The translations under genes were made by a program, and so were the position numbers. A stretch of 64,000 nt of DNA from Oricola sp. Lineage in GTDB: Bacteria > Pseudomonadota > Alphaproteobacteria > Rhizobiales > Rhizobiaceae. The DNA lies in the NCBI RefSeq assembly GCF_022763245.1, contig NZ_JALEGV010000005.1:240717-304716 (forward strand), written 5' to 3'. A model generated the notes under the pieces. The model worked only from the letters and a program-made list of their open reading frames with translations, did no database searches and had not been told where the DNA came from. Shown here piece by piece: positions 25,925-34,938 of this stretch; the first letter of the stretch is position 1, and each line of letters starts with the position of its first letter.

Positions 25925-27007
25925 TCATCTCTTGCATCCGCTATCGATCCAGCCCTTCGCGATCCCCGCGGCGAGCGCGATGCTTTGGCGCGCCTGGCGG
26001 GAGCGGAAACGTTCGAGGTGGTGGCGGGGGCTGTCCCAATAGTTGACACGCACGGGTACGGCGGCCGCATCCGCCTGTTCGGCGAGCCGCACGGCGTCGT
26101 CGAAATGCATGTCGTGGCGGCTACAGTGGACCGCGATCGGCGGGAAGCCCTGCAGTTCGGCATAGGCCGGCGAGGCCGCCGGGTCAGTCGGCAAGGTCTC
26201 GCCCAGATAGAGCCGCGCGGCGAAGGCGGCGGTTTCCATGCGGAACGGACTGTCGCTGGACACGCCCTTGGTGACATAGGACCAGCCACGCATGGCCAGA
26301 TCCGTCCAGGGCGAGAACAGGAGCGCGCCGGCGGGCATCGGTGCGCCGCGTCCGCGCAGTTCGACGAGCATCGACAGGAGCAGGGTCGCGCCAGCGGAAT
26401 CACCGCCGACGACGATACGCGATGGCGCATGCCCCTCCCCGACCAGCGACAGGTAGTGGTCGCACAAATCCTCTACCGGAAGCGGGAACGGGTTTTCGGG
26501 CGCAAGGCGGTGCTCGCCCATCACGGCGACCGCGTCGAAACCGGCGGCGATGTCGTCGGCGATCGCCTTCTGGCGGGGCGTCGGCGGAAGCATGAACCCG
26601 CCACCAGCGACATAGAAGAAGAGCGGCTGCGCAGGATCTCGTGCGCCTTGAACAAGGGCCGCGGCCGATGTCGCCGGACGCAACCGGGCGGGCCACATGT
26701 GGCTTGCCATGTACAGGATGCCGTCGCCTTCCGGCAGGATGGACCAGGCGCCGTCCGCGGTGGCCGTGCGCAGGCGCTCAAGCCATGCGAGCGCTGCGGC
26801 ATCGTTCTCGATCGCCACGGCGCGGCGGATCAGCCGGGCGAGCCACCATTTTGTGATCAGATTCTCGCCGCGCGCCATCAGCGTGTCGGCCGCCTTCAAA
26901 GCCGGACCGGTCGCCCGGCCGACGCGAAAGGCGATTTCGCGGGCCTCCAGCGCCCTCAATGTGTTATCAGCGTCGTGAGGTAAGGCAATCTGACCCGCAA
27001 CAGCCAC
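25925..27007 (-). CDS. Alpha/beta-hydrolase, hormone-sensitive-lipase family, with altered oxyanion motif
   Basis: A 360-residue esterase/lipase-type protein. The nucleophile elbow is GDSAG (202-206), the acid is likely in CSRHDMHFDDA and the histidine in DSPRHHLERF. The oxyanion-hole motif is AGGG (134-137) where the family normally has HGGG. It begins at a GTG (27007) preceded by AGGAG nine bases away. A hundred-residue N-terminal extension precedes the catalytic core. It is divergent from the LuxR-type gene with a 43-base gap. Substrate unknown. Confidence 0.8.
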   Translation of the reverse strand: MAVAGQIALPHDADNTLRALEAREIAFRVGRATGPALKAADTLMARGENLITKWWLARLIRRAVAIENDAAALAWLERLRTATADGAWSILPEGDGILYMASHMWPARLRPATSAAALVQGARDPAQPLFFYVAGGGFMLPPTPRQKAIADDIAAGFDAVAVMGEHRLAPENPFPLPVEDLCDHYLSLVGEGHAPSRIVVGGDSAGATLLLSMLVELRGRGAPMPAGALLFSPWTDLAMRGWSYVTKGVSSDSPFRMETAAFAARLYLGETLPTDPAASPAYAELQGFPPIAVHCSRHDMHFDDAVRLAEQADAAAVPVRVNYWDSPRHHLERFRSRQARQSIALAAGIAKGWIDSGCKR

Positions 27008-27050
27008 GGCACCATTCTCCTATCGGCTTCATGGCAGGAATAGCACGGGG

Positions 27051-27482
27051 GTGACATTGGGCAAAAAAGACGACGACGACCGGACCAGCGGCGGAAAGTT
27101 GGTAGAGACCGACCAACTGGGTGCATTTTTCGCGAAGCTGCACTTCAATGGCACGCCGCTGCGCTCGGAGCCCCTGTGGGAAGAGCGCGTCCGCGAGATC
27201 ATCACCTGGTTGCCGGACCCCATGCGCAAGGAAATGCTGGACACCGTCTCGCGGGTCGGGACCAGCGGCGCGGCGCCCGATCTGGAAACCTTCGCCGCCG
27301 ATCACGGGCTGACGCCGGCAGAAACACGGCTGGTCGAAAGCCTGCTTGCAGGCGCCAGTGTCGCCGAACACGCCGAATCGCTCGGCATTTCCAACAATAC
27401 GGCGCGTGTGCACATGCAGCGCGTGCTGGAAAAGACCGGCGCACGCCGCCAGGCCGAACTCGTGCGCATGTTGCTTGCCTGA
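27051..27482 (+). CDS. Small LuxR-type (solo) transcriptional regulator
   Basis: A 143-residue protein. The first 75 residues are a charged region I do not recognise; the last 60 form a LuxR-type helix-turn-helix (LTPAETRLVESLLAGASVAEHAESLGISNNTAR, given in part). There is no autoinducer-binding or receiver domain, so it is a solo HTH protein. The GTG at 27051 follows AGGAA by ten bases; a TTG at 27057 is an alternative. A 24-bp dyad lies 43 bases past its stop, upstream of the porin gene, and is a candidate target. Confidence 0.8.
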   Translation: MTLGKKDDDDRTSGGKLVETDQLGAFFAKLHFNGTPLRSEPLWEERVREIITWLPDPMRKEMLDTVSRVGTSGAAPDLETFAADHGLTPAETRLVESLLAGASVAEHAESLGISNNTARVHMQRVLEKTGARRQAELVRMLLA

Positions 27483-27525
27483 CACACCGGCGCAAACCCG
27501 CCGCCGGACGGCAACAAATTGACCA

Positions 27526-27549
27526 TGCGTAATGCATATGCATGACGCA
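27526..27549. promoter_or_regulatory. 24-bp near-perfect dyad operator upstream of the porin gene
   Basis: The core ATGCATATGCAT (27532-27543) is a perfect 12-bp palindrome; outer arms TGCGT (27526-27530) and ACGCA (27545-27549) are also complementary, leaving one mismatched pair (27531/27544). It starts two bases after a TTGACC box (27519-27524) and lies 58 bases before the porin ATG, so it overlaps the expected promoter. Confidence 0.65.
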
Positions 27550-27607
27550 GCACCCCGCCAAATCCGCTTGTCTCCCAATCGGCAACCATCAGCGGCGGGG
27601 GACCTCG

Positions 27608-28834
27608 ATGAGACACTACGCATTGGCTGCGGCGATTCCGGCTGCAGCGCTGGGGATCACGGTATCGAGCGCGGCGCTGGCCGAGGAAGTCGTCGATCGC
27701 GATTTCGGCATTCTGGCGCGCATCTTGGCGGGTCAAGACGGGCCGCCGCCGGACGCCGCCACAACTGCGGAATATGTCCGCATCTGCGAGACCTATAGCG
27801 GCGGCTTTTTCTATATCCCGGGAACGGAAACCTGCCTGAGGATCACCGGCGGCGTCGACTACCAGTACTCGAGAATAGAAAACACCCATTCCGTGGGCGG
27901 CGGCACGAAGGTGCTTTCGGGCGGGGGACCGGGCTTGGAAGTCTTCGGCGCGCGCTTCGGCAGTTGGATCGAACGTGACGGCATGAAGCTGGATTTCCGC
28001 GCCAGCGTCCGGGACGCCACCCGCAAGGACAGCTATGGCGGCTTCGACATCTATGGCGGCTATGAGGGCGCCTGGGGCAAGGAAAGCTATTCCGACAATC
28101 CGATGGTGGGCTATGACGACGTCACCGCCGTCGGCTTCACCTATCTTCAACCGCTCCCCGGGCCGAACACGGGCGTCATCGCCGACGATCCGGGCTTCGG
28201 CCTGCAATCCGATGGCGAATTGAACAACAGCTGGCATCGCGTCAATCTCGGGTTGAAGATCGCAAGCCCGTTCGGTGCCGCGCCGTCGGACGACGGCAGC
28301 GGCTATGCGGGCTTCAAGATCAAGCACCGCATCGGCGCCTTCATCGAGACGCTGGACACCGAGGCCTCCGGGCGCACCGACCTCACCTATGGCGGATCGG
28401 TCTATTCCGGCTACAACCAGAGCTACGAGCTGGACGCCAAGGACCGCTATGTCGGCATGCGCCTCGGCACGCGGGTGAGCCTGCCCTCGCAGTTGGACGG
28501 CAAGCTGCGGTTCGCCGTGTCGGGCGATCTCTATCTGGGCTACCACACCGGCGAAGGCTATTACTCGCAATACACCGAGGTGAGCGGCTCGCCGCTGACC
28601 CAGACCGACAGCTATTCGAAGGACGGGTTCACCGTCGGCGCAGGTCTGTCGGCCTCAGCGACCTACAAATTCGCCTCGGGATGGAAAATCGGTGCGAATG
28701 CGGAGTGGTCCTGCCTGCCGGACGTGACCAGCTTCAAGGCGCCGCAGAACCCTGACGAGCAGGACTATGCCGGCTTCTCCTCCGAGCGTGCGACGCGCAT
28801 CTTCACCGGCATCCGGCTGACGCGCTCGTTCTGA
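27608..28834 (+). CDS. Outer-membrane porin (Porin_2 type)
   Basis: A 408-residue exported protein. Signal peptide 1-26 (ends SSAALAEE). The early segment [21 protein letters not shown], with two cysteines, is the hallmark of alphaproteobacterial porins of the Omp2/RopA type; alternating aromatic strands follow and the last residue is phenylalanine, as needed for BAM assembly. It should form a general diffusion channel. The ATG at 27608 is chosen because the signal peptide begins there. A terminator follows at 28838-28863. An operator-like dyad lies upstream. Confidence 0.9.
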   Translation: MRHYALAAAIPAAALGITVSSAALAEEVVDRDFGILARILAGQDGPPPDAATTAEYVRICETYSGGFFYIPGTETCLRITGGVDYQYSRIENTHSVGGGTKVLSGGGPGLEVFGARFGSWIERDGMKLDFRASVRDATRKDSYGGFDIYGGYEGAWGKESYSDNPMVGYDDVTAVGFTYLQPLPGPNTGVIADDPGFGLQSDGELNNSWHRVNLGLKIASPFGAAPSDDGSGYAGFKIKHRIGAFIETLDTEASGRTDLTYGGSVYSGYNQSYELDAKDRYVGMRLGTRVSLPSQLDGKLRFAVSGDLYLGYHTGEGYYSQYTEVSGSPLTQTDSYSKDGFTVGAGLSASATYKFASGWKIGANAEWSCLPDVTSFKAPQNPDEQDYAGFSSERATRIFTGIRLTRSF

Positions 28835-28837
28835 CCG

Positions 28838-28863
28838 GACGGGGCCTTCGCGCCCCGTCTTTT
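28838..28863 (+). terminator. Rho-independent terminator of the porin gene
   Basis: GACGGGGC (28838-28845) pairs perfectly with GCCCCGTC (28852-28859) around a six-base loop and is followed by TTTT. It lies three bases after the porin stop. Confidence 0.9.
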
Positions 28864-28912
28864 CCGGCGCGTGCCGGCGTGATAGCGGTCAGGTCTCACT
28901 CGGAGCCCCTCC

Positions 28913-29542
28913 ATGAGCCTCGACACGCTGCTTGTCTTCATTCCCGCCTGTTTCGCCCTGAACATGACCTTCGGGCCGAGCAACCTGCTGGCGCTGACCA
29001 ATGGCGTGCGCGAGGGCGTCGGGCGAGCGGCGACCGCGGCGCTGGGCCGCATGGTCGCCTATGCGACCCTGATCGCGATCACCGGCGTCGGGCTCGGTGC
29101 GCTGCTGGCGACCTCGGCGGCGGCGTTCTCCGTCGTGAAATGGGCAGGCGCGGCCTATCTCGTCTGGCTCGGCGTGAAAATCATGCGCTCGAAGTCGACC
29201 TTGACCGGTGCCGATCCGGCCGCGACGCCGCGCCGACCTCTCGCCAGCCTCGCCCGGCAGGAATTCCTCGTCGGGATCAGCAATCCCAAGGCGATCGTCA
29301 TCTTCACCGCCTTCTTTCCGCAATTCGTCGATGCGGAGCGCTACATGGCAAGCTTCGCGCTGCTTGGCGGGCTGTTCCTCCTGTTCGAAATGTGCGCTGT
29401 CGCCGCGTATGCCTATGCCGGTCGGCATCTTGGCCGCTTCGCCCGGCACCCGCGTGCCGGCGACTGGCTGAACCGGACGAGCGGCGGCATGATGATCGGC
29501 TTCGGCCTGCTGCTGGCCCTGGCGCGCCGGCCGGCTGTCTAG
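28913..29542 (+). CDS. LysE/RhtB-family exporter
   Basis: A 209-residue membrane protein with about six membrane segments. It shows NMTFGPSNLLALTNG near residue 17, AGAAYLVWLGVKIMRSKS in the middle and the family motif ISNPKAIVIFTAFFPQFVD. It should export amino acids or similar solutes. It is a second LysE-type gene in the window, distinct from the one at 23.3-23.9 kb. It lies downstream of the porin terminator and probably has its own promoter. Confidence 0.9.
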   Translation: MSLDTLLVFIPACFALNMTFGPSNLLALTNGVREGVGRAATAALGRMVAYATLIAITGVGLGALLATSAAAFSVVKWAGAAYLVWLGVKIMRSKSTLTGADPAATPRRPLASLARQEFLVGISNPKAIVIFTAFFPQFVDAERYMASFALLGGLFLLFEMCAVAAYAYAGRHLGRFARHPRAGDWLNRTSGGMMIGFGLLLALARRPAV

Positions 29543-29735
29543 GCCGGTCGAAAACTGCACTGCCGGTACAGTAATTCGGCGGCTCGCCGCAGACCGCCGG
29601 GCGCCGCTCTAGGCAACTAACTGATTTAGAAGGATAATTCTTTTCGCAGTTGCTGGACCACGGGCTTTCTATCGCCCGATGGCGTGTCGTTGCATGGTTG
29701 GCGCATCAAAACGAAGCGTTCAGACGAGACACGAC

Positions 29736-30338
29736 ATGACAATGCATTCCCATCCCCTCATCCGCGCGGCGACGCCGCAGGACGCGCCGATCCTGGCGCG
29801 GCTCATCGACATCGCCGGCGAAGGCATTCCCAACTGGCTCTGGTCTGGCATGGCCGAAGACGGCCAATCAGCGCTCGAACTCGGCACGGAACGCGCGCGG
29901 CGCGACACCGGCGGGTTTTCCTGGCGCAACGCGCTCGTCGCCGAACGCGACGGCGACATCGCAGCGATGATGCTCGGCTACGAGATCACCGCCCCCTCCG
30001 ACGCCAACCTGGCCGCAACGCCTGACATGCCGGAGGCCTTCCGCCCGTTCATCGAACTGGAGCACCGCTCCGTCGGCAGCTTTTATGTGAACGCACTCGC
30101 CACCTTGCCCGGCCGACGCGGATACGGCCTCGGAAGCAAGCTCCTGCGAGCCGCCGAGGATAAAGCGGCGGCGGCCGGCATTCGGCAAATGAGCATCCAG
30201 GCCTATGAGCAGAATACGGGCGCGGTGCGGCTCTACGAACGGCTCGGATATGCGATCGCCGACGCCCGACCGGTGCTGCTGCACCCTTGCCAGCCCTATT
30301 ATGACGGGCGGATCGTGCTGATGCTGAAGGACATCTGA
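29736..30338 (+). CDS. GNAT-family N-acetyltransferase
   Basis: A 200-residue enzyme. The acetyl-CoA loop is in LPGRRGYGLGSKLL (about 116-129, R/Q-x-x-G-x-G/A type), and the following NTGAVRLYERLGY segment is the typical GNAT strand-helix near the C-terminus. The acceptor is unknown. The ATG at 29736 is chosen; 29742 is also in frame. About 190 bases without a gene precede it. Confidence 0.88.
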   Translation: MTMHSHPLIRAATPQDAPILARLIDIAGEGIPNWLWSGMAEDGQSALELGTERARRDTGGFSWRNALVAERDGDIAAMMLGYEITAPSDANLAATPDMPEAFRPFIELEHRSVGSFYVNALATLPGRRGYGLGSKLLRAAEDKAAAAGIRQMSIQAYEQNTGAVRLYERLGYAIADARPVLLHPCQPYYDGRIVLMLKDI

Positions 30339-30360
30339 GGCATGGACGGTGCCGTGAGCC

Positions 30361-30594
30361 CTATTTCGCGGCGACCAGCGGCGCCGCCAGCTTCAGACCG
30401 GCGATGATGAAGGGTGTCGCATGCATGAGCAGGTCGAAGATGTCGATCGGCTTTGCCAGCGTCCCGGCTGCCAGCATCTTGAGCTTCTCCCAGATATGCG
30501 GCTCCGGCACGAAGGGTGCGAGGCCGAGCGTCAGGCAGGCGATGATGACGATGCTCCAGGGAAGCTGGTCGAGCAGATTGGCAAGCGATTGCAT
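30361..30594 (-). CDS. Small inner-membrane protein (annotated elsewhere as RND-transporter-like)
   Basis: A 77-residue protein with two hydrophobic segments (about residues 11-29 and 57-75) separated by a loop holding PEPHIWEKLKMLAAG. Short proteins of this pattern are widespread in alphaproteobacteria and often labelled RND transporter, although they are far too short to be one. The function is unknown. Confidence 0.7.
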   Translation of the reverse strand: MQSLANLLDQLPWSIVIIACLTLGLAPFVPEPHIWEKLKMLAAGTLAKPIDIFDLLMHATPFIIAGLKLAAPLVAAK

Positions 30595-30741
30595 CGGGCG
30601 GCGAAACTCCGGTTTGCGAACGGGCGAAGTGGTCGATCGCGATATCGGGCCGGTCGGTTCCGATTACCATGGCGGTCAGTGACGCTGGGCCATTTTGCCG
30701 CAAGTGCGGAGGCCTCTATCGGCCATCGCATGCTGAAGACT

Positions 30742-32040
30742 TCAAACGCCCTCGCCCGGCTGGGCGTCGCGCAGGATGCGCTCGACGAGTTCGACCGCGT
30801 CGGAGCGTGTGCTCATCAGAAAGACGACGCCGCCAGGCTCACCGAGCGCGATGGCGCGCGCCATAGCCTGCTCCGTGTCGTCGGCCTGTTCCCAGGCGTT
30901 GCGCGGAAAGCCCGATCGGTCAAGACCTTCGGCGAGCAAGCCCGCGATCTCGCCCGCGGCCCGGCCGCGACGATAGGTCGGTTCCTCATAGAGGATGACG
31001 TGATCGAAATTCTCGCGCGCGACGTCGCCGATCCTGCGCAGATGCTCGTCAGGACGATTGCCGACGCAGGACAGGGCGGCGACGCGCCGGCCGCCTCCAG
31101 AGAAACGGGCCACGGTGCCCGCGGCATTAGCGATGATGGAGGCTTCGAAGCCGCGATCGACCGCCAGCGTAAACGGATGGCCGTTGAAGAAGGTCAACCG
31201 ACCGGGATTGTGCTCGCGGCCGCCCTGGAAGCCGACGAGGCCGTCCCGTACTGCGGCAGGTTCTACGCCAATCGACAGGGTTAGGGCGGCGGCGGCGTGT
31301 ACGTCGTCGATGAACATGTCGGACATCGCGGAAAGGGTGACCGGCATGTCGGCGAGCGGCGCGATGACGACGGGCTCATGTCCCGCCTGGCGCCAGACGA
31401 CGACATCCGCGTCGTCGGCGCCGACGATGTGGCCGCCGGCGGCGGCGTGCGCGGCCAGCGCGGGGTGGGTGATCCGGCGGGCGAACAGGGTGACGCGCTG
31501 CGGCCGGTAGCGGGCGGCAAGCGCAAGGCAACGCGCGTCCTCGGCGTTGAGAACGACATGGCGGCCATTGTCCGCGACCCGCGCCTTGAGGCGGGCCATC
31601 GCGTCCTGGGTGGCGATGCCGTCGGCGCCGACGTGATCATAGCCGACATTGAGCAGCGCCGCCGCTCGGACAGGACGCATCGACAGGCCGTTGCGCTTCA
31701 GCCCGCCGCGCGCCGTCTCCAGCACGGCGGCGGTGACGCGGTCGTCACGCAGCACGATCCTGTGGCCGCGAACGCCGGCCTGATCGCCCGTCGCGACGAC
31801 CTTTCCGGCAACCGACACGCCGTCGGTCGTCACCAGACCGACCGTATGGCCGGCTTCCGTCAGGATCGCTGCGACAAGGCGTGAGGTGGTCGTCTTGCCC
31901 TTGGTGCCGGTGATCATGAAGGTGGGCAGATGGGCGAAGCGCAGGCCGCGCAGGCGCGACATGACCTGATTGCGGATACGAAGCCGGAAGAACCGTTCGG
32001 CCGCCTGCAAGCCCAATTGGAACCTATTGCGCCGCTTCAC
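30742..32040 (-). CDS. Mur-ligase-family protein resembling the C-terminal half of cyanophycin synthetase
   Basis: A 432-residue ATP-dependent ligase-like protein. The P-loop is GTKGKTT (45-51), followed by VGLVTTDGVSVAGKVVATGD and AAVLETARGGL, a run typical of the Mur-ligase half of CphA. The ATP-grasp domain that precedes this half in CphA is absent. It starts at GTG (32040) after GGGGAGG. It lies 98 bases downstream of the DUF930 gene on the same strand. It may add an amino acid to a small acceptor; the substrate is unknown. Confidence 0.75.
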   Translation of the reverse strand: MKRRNRFQLGLQAAERFFRLRIRNQVMSRLRGLRFAHLPTFMITGTKGKTTTSRLVAAILTEAGHTVGLVTTDGVSVAGKVVATGDQAGVRGHRIVLRDDRVTAAVLETARGGLKRNGLSMRPVRAAALLNVGYDHVGADGIATQDAMARLKARVADNGRHVVLNAEDARCLALAARYRPQRVTLFARRITHPALAAHAAAGGHIVGADDADVVVWRQAGHEPVVIAPLADMPVTLSAMSDMFIDDVHAAAALTLSIGVEPAAVRDGLVGFQGGREHNPGRLTFFNGHPFTLAVDRGFEASIIANAAGTVARFSGGGRRVAALSCVGNRPDEHLRRIGDVARENFDHVILYEEPTYRRGRAAGEIAGLLAEGLDRSGFPRNAWEQADDTEQAMARAIALGEPGGVVFLMSTRSDAVELVERILRDAQPGEGV

Positions 32041-32138
32041 CTGGGAAAACCTCCCCGTCTCTGCGCATCCTGCCCCGGATCATCCCCATACAGCGAGGAA
32101 CCGTTCAGCGCCAAGCGTGTTCGTGCGATGCGCACAGT

Positions 32139-33122
32139 TCAATAGGCCGGGAAACCGCGGCTCTCCCATTGGCTGCGCGGGATCGGCGCGCCGACATGCA
32201 GCGCGAAGGAGACGACCCGCGTGACGTCCTCGTCGACCTCGCAGAGGAAGCTCAGATCGTACCATTGCCCGGTCGCCCGGAAGGCGCCGCGGCGCACCTC
32301 CATCACCGTGCCCTCCGGCAGGCGGTAGGTCGGCAGGATGTCGGGCCAGAGCGGCGGCGTGGCGTGGCGCAACTGTTCGCGCAGCTCGCTGGCGCACAAT
32401 TCGCCGGCCCGCAGGCCGCGCGGCAGGCCGGCCATCGCCGTGGTCGCGACGACGCTGCCGGTCGCCGCCTCCGAATAGAGCGTGCGCGCCTCCTCCAGTT
32501 CGGGCAGCGGCTCGACCAGCGTGATCTCGGCTTCTCCGGCATCCTCGGTCTGGGGCTCTTCCGGAGCGGGTTCGTCGGGCGGCGTCTCCGGCTCGCGCGC
32601 CGTGCCGCCATCCTCGGTGGCGCGGGGCCCGGAATCCTGCTCGCCGAACTCGAAGACCGGACGCAGGGTGGGGATGGGCACCTGTTGGTCTTCCTCCCCC
32701 GCGCTGGCCTGTTGCTGAGCGGGCTCTTCCTGGGGTTGCTCTTCCTGGGGCTGCTCTTCTTCCGTCTGCTCCTCCTCGGCCGGCGTCTCTTCCGGCGGAG
32801 GCTCCTCTTCCTGCTGTTCCTCCTCGGGCGCCGCCTCTGGTTCCGGCGGCGGGACCAGCGCGACGGCTATGGCCTGCGGCTGTTGCGGTTCCACCTGCGG
32901 CAGCGGCAGGCCGAAAACGAGGATCAGGGCGATGAGCGCATGCACGCCGACGGAGACGGGAACGCCCCAGCCGCCGCGGCGGCGCGAAGCTGCCGGCGAC
33001 GGCTCGTCACGATCCGGGCCGGCCATCTCGATCGACAGCGCAGGCGCATCCGCCGGGTCTGCCGCCTGCGGGGCGGGCACGACATCCGGAATGGCGTCCT
33101 TGGAGCGGATGTCTTCAGACAT
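32139..33122 (-). CDS. TonB-like envelope protein with C-terminal DUF930 domain
   Basis: A 327-residue protein. A cytoplasmic N-terminus with RRRGG precedes one membrane segment (about 53-72). A long Glu/Pro/Gln-rich linker (about 78-205) follows, in the style of TonB and TolA. The C-terminal hundred residues form a DUF930 domain (AGELCASELREQLRHATPP onward, with WESRGFPAY at the end). It is probably anchored in the inner membrane with the C-terminal domain in the periplasm. Its role is unknown. Confidence 0.78.
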   Translation of the reverse strand: MSEDIRSKDAIPDVVPAPQAADPADAPALSIEMAGPDRDEPSPAASRRRGGWGVPVSVGVHALIALILVFGLPLPQVEPQQPQAIAVALVPPPEPEAAPEEEQQEEEPPPEETPAEEEQTEEEQPQEEQPQEEPAQQQASAGEEDQQVPIPTLRPVFEFGEQDSGPRATEDGGTAREPETPPDEPAPEEPQTEDAGEAEITLVEPLPELEEARTLYSEAATGSVVATTAMAGLPRGLRAGELCASELREQLRHATPPLWPDILPTYRLPEGTVMEVRRGAFRATGQWYDLSFLCEVDEDVTRVVSFALHVGAPIPRSQWESRGFPAY

Positions 33123-33415
33123 GGCCGATCATTACCGTTTCGTGGACCGTATGCATCGAAGGCCTGCATATCGGGATGAGGTCGGGTCGTCGACGGGCGT
33201 GGGCGACACGATCGCGTTGACGGCGTCTTTGCGGCCCATTTGTGGCCTGCCCGTGACCCCGGCAAGAGGTGGCGCCAAAGAACGGCAAAAGCGCCGACCA
33301 TCTCCGGTGAACACAGCGTCTCCCCTGCGCTGCCGCCTCGGGCAGGAATCGGGTGTCGGCAGCCATGGTTCCGGGTTCCCTGTGCGCCCGTGCAGTCACG
33401 CAAGGGAGACATGCG

Positions 33416-34168
33416 ATGCAACTGGAAGACAAGACGATCATCATCACCGGCGCCAGCAGCGGCATCGGCGCGGCGGCGGCCGCGATCTTCGCCGCCAAGG
33501 GAGCCCGGCTCGTGATCGCGGCGCGGCGCAGGGACCGGCTGGAAGCGGTCGCCGCCGACATCGCCCGCAAGGGCGGCAAGGCGATCGCGCTTGACGGCGA
33601 CGTGCGCGACGAGGCCTTCGCGGCCAGGCTCGTGGACACCGCACGCCGTGAGTTCGGCGGGCTGGACGGCGCGTTCAACAATGCGGGAACCACGGGCCGT
33701 CTCGGCCCGGTCGCGCAGATGGACCGCGACAATTGGCGCTCCGTACTGGCGGTCAATCTCGACAGCGCCTTCTTCGCCGCCAAGCATCAGATCCCCGCAC
33801 TGAAGCAACAGGGCGGCGGCTCGATCGTCTTCACCTCCTCCTTCGTCGGTCACACGATCGGCCTGCCCGGCATGGGGGCCTATGCCGCGGCCAAGGCGGG
33901 GCTCGTCGGCCTCGCCCAGGTGCTCGCGACCGAGCACGGCGCGGACGGCATTCGCGTCAACGCGTTGCTGCCGGGCGGCACAATGACCGAGATGGCCGGC
34001 GACGACGCGCAGTTCCATGACGCCGTACGGCAGATGCACGCGCTGAAGCGCATGGCCGACCCCGAGGAGATCGCGCGCGCGGCGATGTTCCTTCTGTCCG
34101 ACCAATCGAGCTTCGTGACCGGGACGGCCATGCTCGCCGACGGCGGCAACTCCATCACCAAGCTCTGA
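33416..34168 (+). CDS. SDR-family oxidoreductase
   Basis: A 250-residue classical short-chain dehydrogenase. Cofactor motif TGASSGIG at 11-18, NNAG at 88-91, catalytic Y156 and K160 (YAAAK), with SS at 141-142. The run of basic residues RRRDR after the second strand suggests NADP preference. The start is the ATG at 33416, eight bases after AAGGGAG. It is divergent from the DUF930 gene, and converges with the methyltransferase gene. Substrate unknown. Confidence 0.9.
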   Translation: MQLEDKTIIITGASSGIGAAAAAIFAAKGARLVIAARRRDRLEAVAADIARKGGKAIALDGDVRDEAFAARLVDTARREFGGLDGAFNNAGTTGRLGPVAQMDRDNWRSVLAVNLDSAFFAAKHQIPALKQQGGGSIVFTSSFVGHTIGLPGMGAYAAAKAGLVGLAQVLATEHGADGIRVNALLPGGTMTEMAGDDAQFHDAVRQMHALKRMADPEEIARAAMFLLSDQSSFVTGTAMLADGGNSITKL

Positions 34169-34171
34169 CCG

Positions 34172-34912
34172 TCAGGCAGGCTTGCCGTAGACGGAGGTGA
34201 AGCGGCGCGGGCTCATCAGCCGTAAAAGGCGCTTCCTGTTGCCGCGAAGCATGGCGAAGGCAGCGGCGAAATCGTCGCCGACCTCGCGCCATGCCGCCGT
34301 CAGGGCGCGTTCCCCGGCTGCGCTCCTCATTCCGGCGCGGCGATGGGCCAGCCATTCCCGAATGCCGCGCCGCCTGCCCTTGAACACGACGCCGCAGCCA
34401 TAATCGGTATCGACGGTGACATAGAAGAGATCGTCATTGTCGCGCACGAAATCGAGGAAGGCCTTGTAGGTGACGCCGCACCAGGGGCCCTCGACGAAAT
34501 CCGGCCGGGCAAGATCCGCATCCGGCGGGTCGCAATCATGCACCACCAGCGCGCCGCCGTCGCGGACAAGCGCGAATGACGCCGCGATGTCGCGGATCGC
34601 GCAGGCATAGGTGTGATGCGCGTCGACCATGATGACGTCGAAGGTCGGACCGTCGGCGCGAATGCGCGCGATCGCATCGGCGATGTCCTCTCCACCCACG
34701 GGATAATCGACCGGCTCACCGTCATCGGCCGGCTTGACGTCCTGGCGATAGACAATGCGGCGGCAGGTCTCGAACCCGGACCGGCGCGCAGCCGGGTAGA
34801 TGCCACCCGTCAATCCGGTGGTGATCTCCAGATAGGTGCGGTAGCCGAAGCGACGCGCCAGGATCTTCACAATATCGAGCTTGCCAAGCTGCGGCGGCCT
34901 TCCTGCAGTCAT
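34172..34912 (-). CDS. Class I SAM-dependent methyltransferase-like protein
   Basis: A 246-residue protein with a Rossmann-type methyltransferase core: YLEITTGLTGGIYPAA (motif I region, somewhat degenerate), FDVIMVDAHHTYACAIRDI (acidic loop and motif II) and GGALVVHDCDPP. It resembles the Methyltransf_24 group often found with polysaccharide or glycosyltransferase genes. The start at 34912 follows GAGAGG by eight bases. Its gene is 26 bases downstream of the transglutaminase gene. Confidence 0.75.
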   Translation of the reverse strand: MTAGRPPQLGKLDIVKILARRFGYRTYLEITTGLTGGIYPAARRSGFETCRRIVYRQDVKPADDGEPVDYPVGGEDIADAIARIRADGPTFDVIMVDAHHTYACAIRDIAASFALVRDGGALVVHDCDPPDADLARPDFVEGPWCGVTYKAFLDFVRDNDDLFYVTVDTDYGCGVVFKGRRRGIREWLAHRRAGMRSAAGERALTAAWREVGDDFAAAFAMLRGNRKRLLRLMSPRRFTSVYGKPA

Positions 34913-34938
34913 CGCGCGATCCTCTCGCTGCACGGCCC

